64,000 nt of DNA, from contig JAQNBH010000004.1 of NCBI GenBank assembly GCA_028752905.1, positions 30,463,751 to 30,527,750 on the forward strand, in the 5' to 3' direction. This document shows, piece after piece, positions 32,830 through 44,799 of the stretch; the first letter of the stretch is position 1; every line of letters starts with the position of its first letter. The notes under the pieces are model-generated. The model did not search any database. It saw only the letters and a list, made by a program, of their open reading frames with translations, and had not been told where the DNA came from. The position numbers and the translations under genes are program-made. This DNA is from Cladorhizidae sp. MBARI D1340-BT2 (Eukaryota > Porifera > Demospongiae > Poecilosclerida > Cladorhizidae).

Positions 32830-32991
32830 CTTCACTGTCAAGGAATTCACAAAATATTGAGTCAAGAATTTTTTATGACCACACCTTTTATACTTAATAG
32901 TTTTATGAAGAGCTCCTTGCTGCTCATTTGCAGACCACTTATGCCTACCCCTTTTCGAGTATTCAAGTAGCACAGGTAACTCCTCCGTGAC
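32830..32991 (-). CDS. Unrecognised exon upstream of the Death exon, unit 1
   Basis: A 162 bp open segment on the minus strand, bounded by GGCATAG/GTCACGG and ACAGTGAAG/GTAATA, phase 0 at both ends. It encodes 54 residues including VTEELPVLLEYSKRGRHKWS, NEQQGALHKTIKYKRCGHK and LTQYFVNSLTVK. I do not recognise the family. The unit 2 copy (48659-48824) keeps both splice sites but carries a +1 frameshift. It could belong to the same gene as the Death exon about 1.1 kb downstream, though the phases (0 versus a split codon) would need another exon between them. Confidence 0.35.
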
Positions 32992-33077
32992 CTATGCCTT
33001 CCCCCAATGCACCCAACAATTGTCTTATGTGAAGGATGCCAAACAGCAAGCCTCTCACAACAATTGATCTAATCTTT

Positions 33078-33300
33078 GGTTAGCCCTCTCACTGGCATAA
33101 GCGGCATATGACACAATGACCAATGGTCGCTGCTAATGAAGTGAAGTCATAAAATTCAACTGTTCACGTAGAAAATCTAAAAAAATACCCGAGCATGCTC
33201 AGAGCATTGACTTATCGATGTTTAAAGTATAAGCAATGCACAACTTCGGTTACTATGGTAAACATGGCATCAAATTTCACTTCCGGTTTCTTGAAAAGAA
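33078..33300. mobile_element. Fragment related to the TTAA MITE at 36878
   Basis: Begins CCCTCTCACTGGCATAAGC, nearly the left end of the 36878 element, and later shares TTCACTTCCGGTTT with that element's TTCACTTCTGGTTT. No right end was found. In unit 2 the first 16-17 bases are missing (TTGGTTAAGCGGCATATGAC near 48912). Confidence 0.4.
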
Positions 33301-33522
33301 ATGGCTTCATCCTGAAATGTAGTATACTAGACATATGTGCAATGGCTCTACTAATTAAATTATAGGGCATATTATTTTGGTCCAAATAAACTCTCCCACC
33401 AAACAAACCATAGCATGTGCTACATGTACATATATCAAGGGAATACAACTCATTTCTAATCAAGCATTGCATTCCTTTACATTTTCTTCTGTTGACCGGT
33501 TATTATGGAACGGAACGTACGG

Positions 33523-34179
33523 ACAGAGTACACAGTAGCTATATGCTTACTCTAACATCCAGGTGGTGCTAAACATCCACTGTGCTAGACAACCAGAGCA
33601 CACAGTAGCTATCTGCTTACTCTAACATCCAGGTGGTGCTAAACATCCACTGTGCTAGGCAACCAGAGCACACAGTAGCCATCTGCTTACTCTAACATCC
33701 AGGTGGTGCTAAACATCCACTGTGCTAGGCAACCAGAGCACACAGTAGCCATCTGCTTACTCTAACATCCAGGTGGTGCTAAACATCCACTGTGCTAGAC
33801 AACCAGAGCACACAGTAGCTATCTGCATACTCTAACATCCAGGTGGTGCTAAACATCCACTGTGCTAGACAACCAGAGCACACAGTAGCTATCTCCATAT
33901 TCTAACATCCAGGTGGAGCTAAACATCCAGGTGGAGCTAAACATCCACTGTGCTAGACAACCAGAGCACACAGTAGCTATCTGCATATTCTAACATCCAG
34001 GTGGTGCTAAACATCCACTGTGCTAGACAACCAGAGCACACAGTAACTATCTGCGTACTCTAACATCCAGGTGGTGCTAAACATCCACTGAGCTAGACAA
34101 CCAGAGCACACAGTAGCTATCTGCTTACTCTAACATCCAGGTGGTGCTAAACATCCACTGTGCTAGACAACCAGAGCAA
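33523..34179. repeat. 70 bp minisatellite, unit 1 (about nine copies)
   Basis: The unit contains TCTAACATCCAGGTGGTGCT, then AAACATCCACTGTGCTAG and ACAACCAGAGCACACAGTAG. Copies start every 70 bp (for example 33553 and 33623). One copy has a local 18 bp duplication (CATCCAGGTGGAGCTAAA, near 33905-33945). Unit 2 has about six copies. Confidence 0.95.
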
Positions 34180-34560
34180 CTCTGCCTCTTCCATCTGTAG
34201 ATGAACCCGGGATTTCCAGGGTTCATCTGCGTATGACAGAGTTACAGTGCTGTAGATATCAAGGGTTATCTGCAGATGGCAGAGTTACCAGGGACATCCA
34301 GGGTTCATATGAAGATGGCAGAATTACAAGGGTGCATCTGCAGATGGTAGAGTTACTAGGGATATCCAGGGTTCATCTACGGATGGCAAGTTTCTATCCT
34401 TATATTCCTTGAGGCAAGGTATAATTTACTAATTCTATTCCTTGAGGCTAGTTGTAATTTACAAATTATATTCCTTGAGGGTAGTTGCTAATTCTATTCT
34501 TTGAGGTTAGTTATAACTTGCTAATTTTATTCATTGAGGCTAAGTGTAATTTGTTAGCGA
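34180..34560. repeat. Two degenerate short repeats
   Basis: 34190-34390 holds copies of a roughly 60 bp unit built on GGGTTCATCTGCAGATGGCA and AGAGTTAC. 34395-34560 holds copies of a roughly 38-50 bp unit built on TATTCCTTGAGGCTAG and GTAATTTACTAATTC. Both occur in shorter form at 49760-49975. Confidence 0.75.
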
Positions 34561-36099
34561 AGAAACTAATTCTATTACTTCTGGAATGATGTGGAAAGAA
34601 CCGCGGGGAAAAACATTTCAAAAATGTATTTCAACTTCTCAATTTAACTGGCCACTCCCTCTCTCTCCCAACACTACCTGCACAGCACTAGGTAGATAGA
34701 GCTACATGGCAACCTTCTTCACTGGGATGGCTACCACCAATCACACACTCAGGAACCTTGAGCTTCACCACTAGTAACAAATTCTGACATGCCCCGTAGC
34801 TCATGAGTTTTGCAAAATCCATGTGTATAGTATGGTGCAATAATCTTGTGCAAATCCAATACCTCAGTTGTTGTTTAGGTCACTAGCCCTTATGGGAGAC
34901 TTTATGTGGCTGGTGGGATAGTTATCATGATTTAGTGGGACACATTGGCTGTGGTAGTTTTCCTCAGCTATGGAGTGGGCATTTATAAGGATTATGCATG
35001 AGTAACTTCTGACACAACCATCCAGGTAAATGAAATTCTTCTCTTTCTCTTGTGGTGTATTAAGATGGGAAACTCACTGATAACCTCCACACAAGACACT
35101 GGTTCAGTTCTATGGCATTTGTGGTGCATATTAGAGGCTTTAGGCTCTGCATCTACAACAGGTGTGCTGTGTCATTGGTGGGAGCAGTGGGACTTCTCCT
35201 GAGTTGACACACCCTCTAGATAGTAACTTAGACAAAACCTGTTTCTTATCATCAAATTGGTTCTGCCAAGGGGCAGAACAGGAGTCATATTAATTAAACC
35301 AGCACAGACAGTAAGCACACAGGATGTTGCTGGAGCAGTGCAGTGATTTTCTGACTTTGATCTCAACCAATAATGCGATATCATCCAAAACAAGCAGTAT
35401 ATGATGTAGAAATAACTTCTTAACACCGAGATTCCATAGCATGTTCCATTTAACAATGGATGTTGCTGTTCACACAGTAGGTGTTGCTGCTGACAGTGAA
35501 TGTTGCTGTTAATTGTTTAGGTTTGATGGTGGATAGTGCATGCATGTGAGTTTCTCATCAAAGACAATAGCAGATATATCCACACAAACAACACAGCTTG
35601 ATAGTTATAACCAAAATTCTACACTAGTGCTGGCATGCTAAAATCTAACTCAAGAGTGAGGCTGTGTCTAACCCTTAATATACAAGTTCATTGCCTCTCA
35701 CCCTAGGGCTTAGCAGTTGATAGAGGACTAGCTAGCCTAAAACTAAAAGTATCACCACAGATTAAGCATGCTAGGGAAAACCCCTCTTGCTAGGAAGCTA
35801 CATGTAGCATACCCACAGCGCTAGTTGATAGAGCCCTCAAGCTATGAAGAAGGCAACTTCGACACGTGACGCTAAAATGAGTACATGTGCATGCCTGTCT
35901 TGCGTTACTTAATTTTGGTCCCTGAATAGGTATGAGTGAATCTTTGCTTAACAGTGGGTGTTGGTGTTGATAGAGAATGTGGATGCCAAGCCTTGCTTGA
36001 TGTCCAAGAGCTTCTTGGGAATGATGGGAAGGGGGGGCGGGCAAGGTGTACATTTGGACGCCAATATATAGAGGTCATGGTAAGCGATCAAGGTATTTA
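34561..36099. other. No gene recognised; end of unit 1 and inter-unit spacer
   Basis: 34561-35250 matches 49975-50700. From 35250 the sequence is specific to this place. Short imperfect GTTGCTG repeats lie near 35460-35520. At 35817-35870 a segment (GAGCCCTCAAGCTATGAAGA) resembles 12632-12690, probably a shared MITE fragment. Confidence 0.5.
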
Positions 36100-36622
36100 C
36101 ATCAGGATATAGAGGGTAGAGGTCTGGGTATAGAGACCAGGGTATAGAGAACTTAAGGTATGGAGACCAATATATAGAGGCCAGGGTATAGAGATCAAGA
36201 TATAGAGACCACTTGGGATATACAGACCAGATATACCAGGGTGTAGAAACCAGGGTATGGAGACCAGGGTATAGAAACCATGGAATAGAGAGAGTATCAT
36301 ATAGACAAGGGTATAGAGACCACAATAGAGATCTGGTTATTAAGACCGGGATATAGAGATCAGAAGCCAGGGTATAGAGACTAGGGTATAGCGACCAGGG
36401 TATAGAGACCAGGGTATAGAGACCAGGGTATAGAGACCAGGGTATAGAGACCAGGGTATAGAGACCAGGTTATAGAGAGTATAGAGCAGGGTATAGAGAC
36501 CAGAGTATAGAGACCAGGGTATAGAGACCAGGTTAGAGACCAGGTTAGAGACCAGGGTATAGAGACCAGGGTATAGAGACCAGGTTATAGAGACCAGGTT
36601 AGAGACCAGGATATAGAGACAA
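36100..36622. repeat. 14 bp tandem repeat
   Basis: Copies of GAGACCAGGGTATA, degenerate at the left and nearly perfect around 36365-36480. The minus-strand open frames here are simple by-products of the repeat. Confidence 0.9.
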
Positions 36623-36778
36623 AGATGGGTATAACTCTAGACCTAGCCTTAGCCTAATTATTCATGTAAATAAACAACTATTTTCCTATTTTAACTCCAG
36701 CAGGCTCTTTGTCAATAAGTGACATAATACTGTGAGTAGTATACAACTCTGCCCTATAAAGTTCAAACATCAATAATT

Positions 36779-36862
36779 CTAGCCCTAGCCCTAACTCTAT
36801 ACATACTCTAGCCCTTGTCCTAACTCTAGCCCTAGCCCTAGCCTTGGCCCAACACTAGCCTT
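36779..36862. repeat. CTAGCC/CTAACT hexamer array, unit 2
   Basis: Counterpart of 15248-15340 with the same flanks. Imperfect six-base repeats. Confidence 0.8.
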
Positions 36863-36877
36863 ACCCTTTTATGTTAA

Positions 36878-37754
36878 CCCTCTCACCGGCATAAGCAGCT
36901 GTAGGCGCGAAATGGTATTACTGCTACTAAAAAAATTATAAAAAATTAACCATTCATAAATAAACATATTTTTGCATAGCTAAGGCTTTGCTCTATGACT
37001 AATTAAAATATAACGTATGTATAACGTCGGTAACCATGAAAAACCATGAAAAACGTGACGTCAAACTTCACTTCTGGTTTTGGAATATAGATGTCAGTTC
37101 AATATAATCGAGATGAAGTTATCTGTCAGCTTTTTTATGATGATTTTTTTATAAGAAAATACCCCTGCTTACTTGGGAAGCCATGAGGTTAACATGAATG
37201 AGCTAGCAGCTCTGACAAGATCTGTCATTGGTAGCCATAGCCCTACCCACCTGCCTCTACGTCTCTTGCTGGTATATATGCATGTAACATAATCTAGTAA
37301 TGTAAAGTATATAGAGTAAGATATATTATGTTATATTGAGGTCCTTCATACATCTCTCCATCTGACTCTGATGAGTCAGTGATGCAAGTACACCTTCCTA
37401 TTCAGCTCCATATATTGCTTCATATAATGATATTCATATTTATATGTTTGCAAAAAATATATTCTTCGATTGTCAGATACTAACTTGTCACTCAATGAGC
37501 AATAGTAAACTTTTGAACATTCTTAGTGGACAATAATGAAAGCTAGAAACAGTTCCCATTTCTTAATGAGATTCACGATGTTGTGGTATATTGTTAGGCC
37601 ACCAATTTTTTGGGCAATATTCATCCACTCATTAGCTATTACCTGATATATGGTTGCTAGGTAGTTTACATCATGCATCTTTAAATATAATAAATATTAA
37701 GAATATTATTTATTTTGAGGGGAAAAAACCTCTGTAAAGTTACCGGTGAGAGGG
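36878..37754. mobile_element. 877 bp MITE flanked by TTAA
   Basis: The ends are CCCTCTCACCGGCATAAG and the complement of CCCTCTCACCGGTAACTT, flanked by TTAA at 36874-36877 and 37755-37758. This is the target preference of piggyBac-type transposases. The interior is AT-rich with no open frame of note. It is absent from unit 1. Confidence 0.8.
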
Positions 37755-37785
37755 TTAACTGCAAATTAGTGTTGATTGACCTAGC

Positions 37786-38450
37786 ATCTCCATCGATAGT
37801 TGTACCTCATGACATGTAGATATGTAGATCTTCCTTCTAAGATCACTGTTTCATGGTGACTGATCCACATTCTCAACTAGAACATAACTAGCAAGTTGCA
37901 GTGTGTCTATGTGCTGCACTGTGAATGGATGATGACAACCCCACCACCACCGTAGATGCACATGTGTATTCAGAGCACATGTATACATGTAGAGATAGAG
38001 TAACACACTTCAGTGAGGCCAGACCAGATAATCAACTTCAATCCATGAGTGCAGCTCATATGTATATATATATATATATATACACACCCAATACCTCCAC
38101 CATTGTTGTACATGGTGAGGCCATCATATGTCCAATATACACACACCAAATACCATGTTTGCTAGTGAATTAGCAAGATGTCTCGGCCACAAAAACTTTA
38201 GGAATTTTATGACTTGCTAAAACCAACAGAGAGGTCTCACTACAATCATACTTGCCAACTTTGGGGAAAGCAATCCTTATACACCAACTGCAACCATTAA
38301 TTAATGGACCACACCCACTCATGAATAAACTTAATAAAGTATTGAATCTCTTGTTGGTGTAGTGAAGTTTCTTCACAGCAGTGAGTTACCACTCTAAATG
38401 CTTATACAAGGCTACTGTGGCAGACCTACAACTCCTAATTACAGTCCAGA
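37786..38450. other. Spacer before the satellite, unit 2 copy
   Basis: Counterpart of 22009-22627. It contains a (TA)n microsatellite at about 38060-38082 and a roughly 60 bp segment (CACCATTGTTGTACATGG) missing from unit 1. No gene is supported. Confidence 0.65.
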
Positions 38451-39768
38451 GTACTCTGGCAATGGTAGCAGTAGTGACCAGGGTCAGAGTACTCTGGCAA
38501 TGATAGCAGTAGTGACCAGGGTCAGAGTACTCTGGCAATGATAGCAGTAGTGACCAGGTTCAGAGTACTCTGGCAATGATAGCAGTAGTGACCAGGGTCA
38601 GAGTACTGGCAATGATAGCAGTAGTGACCAGGGTCAGAGTACTCTGGCAATGAGAGCAGTAGTGACCAGGGTCAGAGTACTCTGGCAATGATAGCAGTAG
38701 TGACCAGGGTCAGAGTACTCTGGCAATGATAGCAGTAGTGACCAGGGTCAGAGTACACTGGCAATGATAGCAGTAGTGGACAGGGTCAGAGTACTCTGGC
38801 AATGATAGCAGTAGTGACCAGGGTCAGAGTACTCTGGCAATGATAGCAGTAGTGACCAGGGTCAGAGTACTCTGGCAATGATAGCAGTAGTGACCAGGGT
38901 CAGAGTACTGGCAATGATAGCAGTAGTGACCAGGGTCAGAGTACTCTGGCAATGAGAGCAGTAGTGACCAGGGTCAGAGTACTCTGGCAATGATAGCAGT
39001 AGTGACCAGGGTCAGAGTACTCTGGCAATGAGAGCAGTAGTGACCAGGGTCAGAGTACTATGGCAATGATGTAGTGACCAAGGTCAGAGTACTCTGGCAA
39101 TGATAGCAGTAGTGACCAGGGTCAGAGTACTCTGGCAATGATAGCAGTAGTGACCAGGGTCAGAGTACATTGGCAATGATAGCAGTAGTGACCAGGGTCA
39201 GAGTACTCTGGCAATGAGAGCAGTAGTGACCAGGGTCAGAGTACTCTGGCAATGATAGCAGTAGTGACCAGGGTCAGAGTACTCTGGCAATGATAGCAGT
39301 AGTGACCAGGGTCAGAGTACCATGGCAATGATAGCAGTAGTCGCCAGGGTCAGAGTACTCTGGCAATGATAGCAGTAGTGACCAGGGTCAGAGTACTCTG
39401 GCAATGATAGCAGTAGTGACCAGGGTCAAAGTACCATGGCAATGATAGCAGTGGTCGCCAGGGTCAGAGTACTCTGGAAATGATAGCAGTAGTAGCCAGG
39501 GTCAGCGTACTCTGGCAATGATAGCAGTAGTGGCCAGGGTCAGAGTACTCTGGCAATGATAGCAGTAGTGACCAGGGTCCTGGCAATGATAGCAGTAGTG
39601 ACCAGGGTCAGAGTACTCTGGCAATGATAGCAGTAGTGACCAGGGTCAGAGTACTCTGGCAATGATAGTAGTAGTGAACAGGGTCAGAGGACTCTGGCAA
39701 TGATAGCAGTAGTGACCAGAGTCAGAGTACTCTGGCAATGATAGCAGTAGTGACCAGGGTCAGAGTAC
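38451..39768. repeat. 38 bp satellite, array 2 (about 35 copies)
   Basis: Same unit and same flanking sequences as array 1, but about ten more copies and more variants, including short deletions (AGAGTACTGGCAATG at 38605 and 38906) and GAGAGCAG copies. Confidence 0.97.
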
Positions 39769-40189
39769 TGAGGAAGCCAATGCTCTAGTTGCTGTTGGAA
39801 GTAATCAATTGCAGATCACCTGGGGACAGATTTTGTGGCTAGCATGATGCTGTCAATGCCTGTCTCCAAACCTGCCAAGATGTCTTGCCATTGCATGCAA
39901 GTCATCTTAAGCACTTGGTTCATGTCGGGACACTTTTGATGTATTGGAGAAGTTTATGTTCATGTACCAATTTTAGCTTGCCTCCAATGTATTAGTTTGG
40001 CCGTGGTCATGACTTCACTTGGACACAGACACTAGTCATACATGTCTTGCTGCAGTAATCACTCAGAAGGTCACCATGCCCAGTCGCTGATCTATGAACT
40101 GTGACCTTCATGTACTTGAGTAGACAGGACCGAGGGGCATAACACTTCACTCTGTTAACTCATCAGTGAGTGTTCTTGACTCTGCAGTG
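39769..40189. other. No gene recognised
   Basis: The sequence shares only its first 40 bases with the region after array 1, then diverges. There is no coding or repeat feature I can support. Confidence 0.5.
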
Positions 40190-40425
40190 CTGTGAATGGC
40201 AGGGAGCCCAGGTGGCCAGGCTCAGCACCAGCAGCTAGGTTAGCAGGAGGCAGTGCTGTGCATGGCAGGGAGACCAGCTGGCCAGGCTCAGCACCAGCAG
40301 CTAGGTTAGCAGGAGGCAGTGCTGTGCATGGCAGGGAGCCCAGCTGGCCAGGCTCAGCACCAGCAGCTAGATTAGCAGGAGGCAGTGCTATGCATGGCAG
40401 GTATTTCAGCCGGCCAGGCTCACCT
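40190..40425. repeat. 66 bp tandem repeat
   Basis: About 3.5 copies built on CATGGCAGGGAGCCCAGCTG, CCAGGCTCAGCACCAGCAGC and TAGCAGGAGGCAGTGCTG. The period is a multiple of three, leaving an open + frame of 22-residue Gly/Ala/Pro-rich repeats. There is no sign of translation beyond the open frame. It is not seen in unit 1. Confidence 0.85.
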
Positions 40426-40734
40426 CCAGTAGAGAATTGCCAGAAACCACTCAGTAGTTTTTGGTACGCTTTTATTTTTAGAAATCAAGTTCCAATTCAG
40501 GAATAGTACAGCATAGCTGACCCTTGACCTCCCTTAGAGCACCTGGTCTAGTAAAGTGTTCTCCCACTATTATAGTGTGGGGAATAATTAGAGTATCTTG
40601 TGGTCTGTGCAGGTGCATGCATTCATCATGTGCTCTGCACTATTTAATTTTTCATGCAGCCGCAATAAAGACTCAGTGATTTCCTTCCTCCCCTTTGGTA
40701 TGGAGGAGAGGTCAGCCTCGTAGCCTTAACAGAA

Positions 40735-41284
40735 CATCCATGAAGCACCTTCTCTCTCTTCTATGTTTATGACATCCTTAAAAGGAAGAAGGAATTTCAT
40801 TAACAACATCAAGAAGGCTTGAAGGGGACACGATACCATTTATTTCTACTTTAAAAAAATGTGGTTTAACTTGGAGCTCTATAGATTCTGCATAACTTGT
40901 TCTAAGAACTTGTTACAGAGTTCAAAAGACAACTCTTTCTCTATGTTCTCTTTTGGGACTAACTGCATAGGTGGCCATGCCAATGTTGCAAGAAGTCAAA
41001 GTTGAATATTTATTCTCAAGCCCAAGAAGCCTGCCACTGGAAGCAGGGTAGAGTACCTGCCATTCTCATCTCCAAGTAGCCAGCACGAGGAAGCAGGCTA
41101 AGGATCTGCCATTCTCAAGAAACCTGCCACTGGAAGCAGGCACGGAATCTGCCAATCTCATGCCAAAGACATTCTCAAGCCCAAGACTTAATCCTGCCCC
41201 CGACCCAGCTAACTACCAGCCAATGTTCCCTCTTGTCCATGACCTTCAAGCTCATGGAGCATCTAATTCTATAACACATCAACC
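40735..41284. other. Unit 2 region matching 24047-27060, with the empty hAT site
   Basis: 40735-40972 matches 24047-24294, and the sequence continues directly (ATAGGTGGCCATGCC) into the equivalent of 26682, so the hAT element is absent. A shortened 50 bp minisatellite lies at 41010-41150. Confidence 0.75.
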
Positions 41285-42190
41285 ACTGCAGCTGGTAAGT
41301 ACCTTTATGTCTCTATGCTGATGACTCAGCCCTGGGATACTCACACAAGCACTAAGAGGTGGAGAGAGCTATATAACCACATGTGTGAATTATTTTGGTG
41401 CCTACACCTAAAGTTGAGCACCAAGAAGAATGTCTGGCCATACTTTCATCTGTGCACAGTGTGGGAGCAGACACTCTCATCATCCTCCTCTATGGCAAAG
41501 CATTGAAATATGACAAAGAACGTGTATATCTTGGTATTACTACTTATCGCAGCCTCCCTGACTCGACTCACTTCAAGAAAGTGGCCAGCAAGAACTTGTG
41601 GGTGGGCAATTTGGCACCACAGCGTCCACACTAGAGCAGTCGATGTCATCATCAATGAGGCGGGCCTCTGTGTCATCTAAGTGACACCTCCGCCCACACC
41701 AGTGTCCATGCTCCCTGGCATCACTCCCTCCTTAATGGGTGTGACCACCTCTGCTTGAACTTTCTCATTCCCAGTGCTGCAGAGAATTCTGCTCCACATC
41801 ATTTGAGCCGCTTCTGCTCTACAATCCATGCTGAGAAGCTACATATGGAAAATCCACTTGTACACTGAACTAGCAGGTGGTACTGTGGGGCAAAGAATGG
41901 ATGGGTCGCACTTGTCGCAAGCCTCCACCAATCCAGTACCTGTTCATCAAAAAACTAACTCTGGCCAACATCTTATTTGTAAGTTACTGGTCATCCCAAA
42001 TCAACTGCGATCTGGATAGGCAAAAACAGCATCCTACTTATGCAGAGTCAGTGTGAGTGATAGAGACACATAGCTCCCAATGAGGTGCCATCCAGGGCAA
42101 CTACCACATCATCGTTGACTGCCCTGTCCTGAAGTCACCTCATGGCAACAATGGCCTGGTTGTTCTTGATGACCTGCAACTGGTTAGAAG
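41285..42190 (+). pseudogene. LINE reverse transcriptase relic (unit 2)
   Basis: The same relic as 27060-28070: the LYADDSALGYS box at about 41313, LHLKLSTKKN, a YLGI motif, an RAVDVIINEAGLC-like thumb segment near 41630, and the C-terminal region ending GNNGLVVLDD near 42165. It has a 70-80 bp deletion relative to unit 1 around 41595 (no NLLNKLPG segment) and its own stops. It was already broken before the duplication, because several stops are shared. Confidence 0.7.
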
Positions 42191-43842
42191 AGATTGATGT
42201 TCTTCTCTAATCAAACAGTTTTCTTATTACAGAACATTCTATGGCAATAGTATTGGTCTGATAAGTGGGCATGCATTGTATTAGGTGGTATGGCTTGTGT
42301 TCAGCAGCTAATTAAGAAAAGATGGCATCATGGATGAGATGCATGTTGGACAGAGGGTAAGGTCCAATGTCTACTGAGATGTGCAGCAAGAACTGGAAGT
42401 TTGTGAAGGTGTTTCATGGCACTCTTCCCTTCAGTCCAGCTTGTCAGTGAGTGCCACTGAGAGTATCTCTTTGTTGCCATCAATCATCTCCATCCATGCT
42501 ATTCACAAGATGAGAGCTGAGAAAGGGGTTGAATATAAAGTGTTCAAAAAATTGTGGTTACCCATCTCCATAGATCTTGTAAACTTCATGGTATGGACTT
42601 GATATATAGCTCATAAGATAGGTCTCTCTGTGTGCTCTTTTTTGATACTAAAATATTTTTCATAGGTACATGTATATCTATAGCCAAGTTACTGCTACAA
42701 GTGGAGGGAACCTCGAAAACCTGAATGCCTGATTTTGCCACATAAATATCTCCAGATTGCCAAGTGCTAGAGAGTTGAAATTAGCACCAGTGGCTAGAGG
42801 AAGCCTTACTCTATGCAATGAGTGCTTTCATTAGGGGTTAAAACGTAAGTCCGTGGTAGTGCCTATTTGTCAAATGAATTTCGTTAAAATTCCATAATAT
42901 TCCATAAAATACCAGAAAATTCCATAAATTTCATAAAATCCATTGAAAAATGAATTGGAGGGAATGATCTCAGACTTGATGTAGTTCAAAATTAACCCTA
43001 TCGCCTCAATTTATTTGATGAGATCAATATCATGAATTGTTATTGATGCTTACAAAGAGAGCCTCATCAGCTATATGCCCAGCAATTACTCTCAGTATAG
43101 CATGAAGTTTATCTGGCTGTTGTCATGCAAGCCAAGAAATACTGACAATCTTGAGGCTATCCTGAGGCTAAGAAGCCACCACTACATGTACAGTGGACCC
43201 TAGCCCTGGCCCTCACTTAACTGGCTTCTCAGTTTATCGGTCACATTACCTTAAGCCCACTACTACACATTGTACTGTACTAAGTTGCCAGACTTTGCAG
43301 CTATCAGCTAATATTCAAGTCATTAGCAGTCAATCACACTACAGTTGTCTGTAGTATGCTGCATCTACAAGTCTTATCTGCTTCTTTTCAAAAAAAAAGA
43401 TCAGGACCTTGCCTAACCTTCCTTCTCTGTGTATCTTCCATTTAGGCAGACATGCAAGTTAAAGCAACTGCCACTACATTCCTTTCCTGGACACAACCAT
43501 GTTTAACTCCTTCACATGTCTAGAAATTTCACTTATCCAATAGAGTTTGGATATGCAGGGTCTACTCTACATCACACAGCTGAAAGTTTTGTTCAATGCT
43601 CTGAAACACGCAACACTCCAGCATACTAATAGATAGTGTTAGCTAGGTATTGGAGCAGTTAGCCATAAAAGAAGCTAAGATGCTATAACTAACTGGCTAG
43701 CTACAGTGGGTACAATGAGAGTACCAGGCAACATTAACCCAACTTTGTCTTTAAGGTCATACATGTACTTTGGAAAAGGGTCTACACACGTATAGGTCCA
43801 TGTGCTACCATTTACCTAGCTAACACGTTATTTCATGCTTAC
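42191..43842. other. No gene recognised; unit 2 backbone
   Basis: Matches unit 1 around 28070-28730 and 30600-31490. It contains the altered foldback remnant at 42820-42965. Short open frames are not shared between units. Confidence 0.5.
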
Positions 43843-44088
43843 CAAGGTAACGAATCTTTGCTGCATCAACATAATAACCAATTTCCTCCAGAGCTTCAGC
43901 CAATGCCTCATAAGTTGCATTTCCAGCTCCTCTTTGTTGCCAATCTTGCAAGAACTCGGTGGGTTCTTCCTCACACCTATTGGGATCAATACCAATATGA
44001 CGAGCAAGTGCTTTCCAATCTGAAATATAGCCAGCAATAGCATCATAATCGTGTTTCACAATACGACGGTCGAATGGTTGAAGTTGTC
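43843..44088 (-). CDS. Death-domain exon, unit 2 copy
   Basis: A 246 bp exon on the minus strand with a strong 3' splice site (long T tract, then GATGTGCAG/GACAAC) and donor CTTG/GTAAGC. It encodes 81 whole codons: DYDAIAGYISDWKALARHIG, FLQDWQQRGAGNATYEALAE and ALEEIGYYVDAAKI. The pattern fits helices 1-2 and 4-6 of a Death domain; the helix 3 region is short (IDPNRCEEEPTE). The frame is open well beyond the donor to a stop after KHEITC, so a retained-intron form could also end here. The paralogue is 31492-31746. Other exons are not identified; a transposon nest (44800-48316) lies upstream in what would be an intron. Confidence 0.7.
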
Positions 44089-44799
44089 CTGCACATCAAA
44101 CAAAACCAAAAAAAAGAATAAAACATGAAGAGCCACAAGGAGGAAAAGTGAGAGCAGAAATTTTGGTAATTATACTGTGTTAATATAATAGGCCAGCCAT
44201 TTTCACATGTGAAGAATAGGAGTAAATTCTTAATGGTATTTTCATGTACCCGCATTAGGTAAAGGGTCACATGCTTTTATTCTATATTGTATTTCCCCCT
44301 CATGATGAATCTGACACGGAACATTGGACCGGTAGAGGTACATACATTAAGATGCTCTTTAATGCAGGTTTTCACACAGTCCTGCGAATGTACTCATTGG
44401 ACTCATGCTAATATGGTTCTCTAGTGTCCAAGAATATTCTCAATTAAAGGAGTTATTTGATGCCTCAAGTAAAACCTAGATATTATCAGATGAATTATTG
44501 GAGAAGAGCAATGCAATTAAAGTAGTTTTGATTGGTGATAAAGTTAAAACAACTATTATTAGTTTTATGTTAATACAAAAATGACTGGGAAGTCTTTATG
44601 GCTGTAACAGCTGAAAAAATTCATTTCCCCCTTACAATCTAGCAAGACAAACTGTCAAATGGTCTGGGGTCAAGTTATATCTGCACCAAGGAAACAGCGG
44701 CATAAGCAGATATTAAGACAGTCATCAAAGTTCATCTATACCACTGAGCCACTGTGCTCTCTTTGCACCGTACAATCCTGAAAGGTCTTAAGGATTTAA
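44089..44799. other. No gene recognised between the Death exon and the transposon nest
   Basis: Matches 31747-32500 of unit 1. A 121-codon + frame at 32131-32496 in unit 1 is disrupted here by indels, so it is not a conserved gene. Confidence 0.5.

Larger units (their letters stand above)
15195..35250. repeat. Segmental tandem duplication, unit 1
   Basis: The same series of landmarks occurs here and at 36725-50702 in the same order and orientation: TAATACTGTGAGTAG start, CTAGCC hexamers, a GTGTTGATTG segment, the 38 bp array, the LINE relic, the Death exon, the TKR-rich exon, the 70 bp minisatellite and the CTAGATAGTAACTT end. Unit 1 additionally carries a Tc1-like element with a nested LTR element, a 485 bp MITE and an hAT element. 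Divergence is visible throughout, so the duplication is not recent. Confidence 0.85.

Noticed and set aside
33212..33472. Minus-strand open frame shared with 49012-49275
   Set aside because: It looks conserved, but flanking non-coding DNA is equally similar, there are no splice signals, and it overlaps a MITE-like fragment.
36097..36325. Minus-strand open frames of Tyr/Pro/Leu repeats
   Set aside because: They arise from the 14 bp tandem repeat.
40192..40506. 104-codon + open frame with a 22-residue repeat
   Set aside because: It follows only from a 66 bp period being a multiple of three; no splice sites or counterpart in unit 1.
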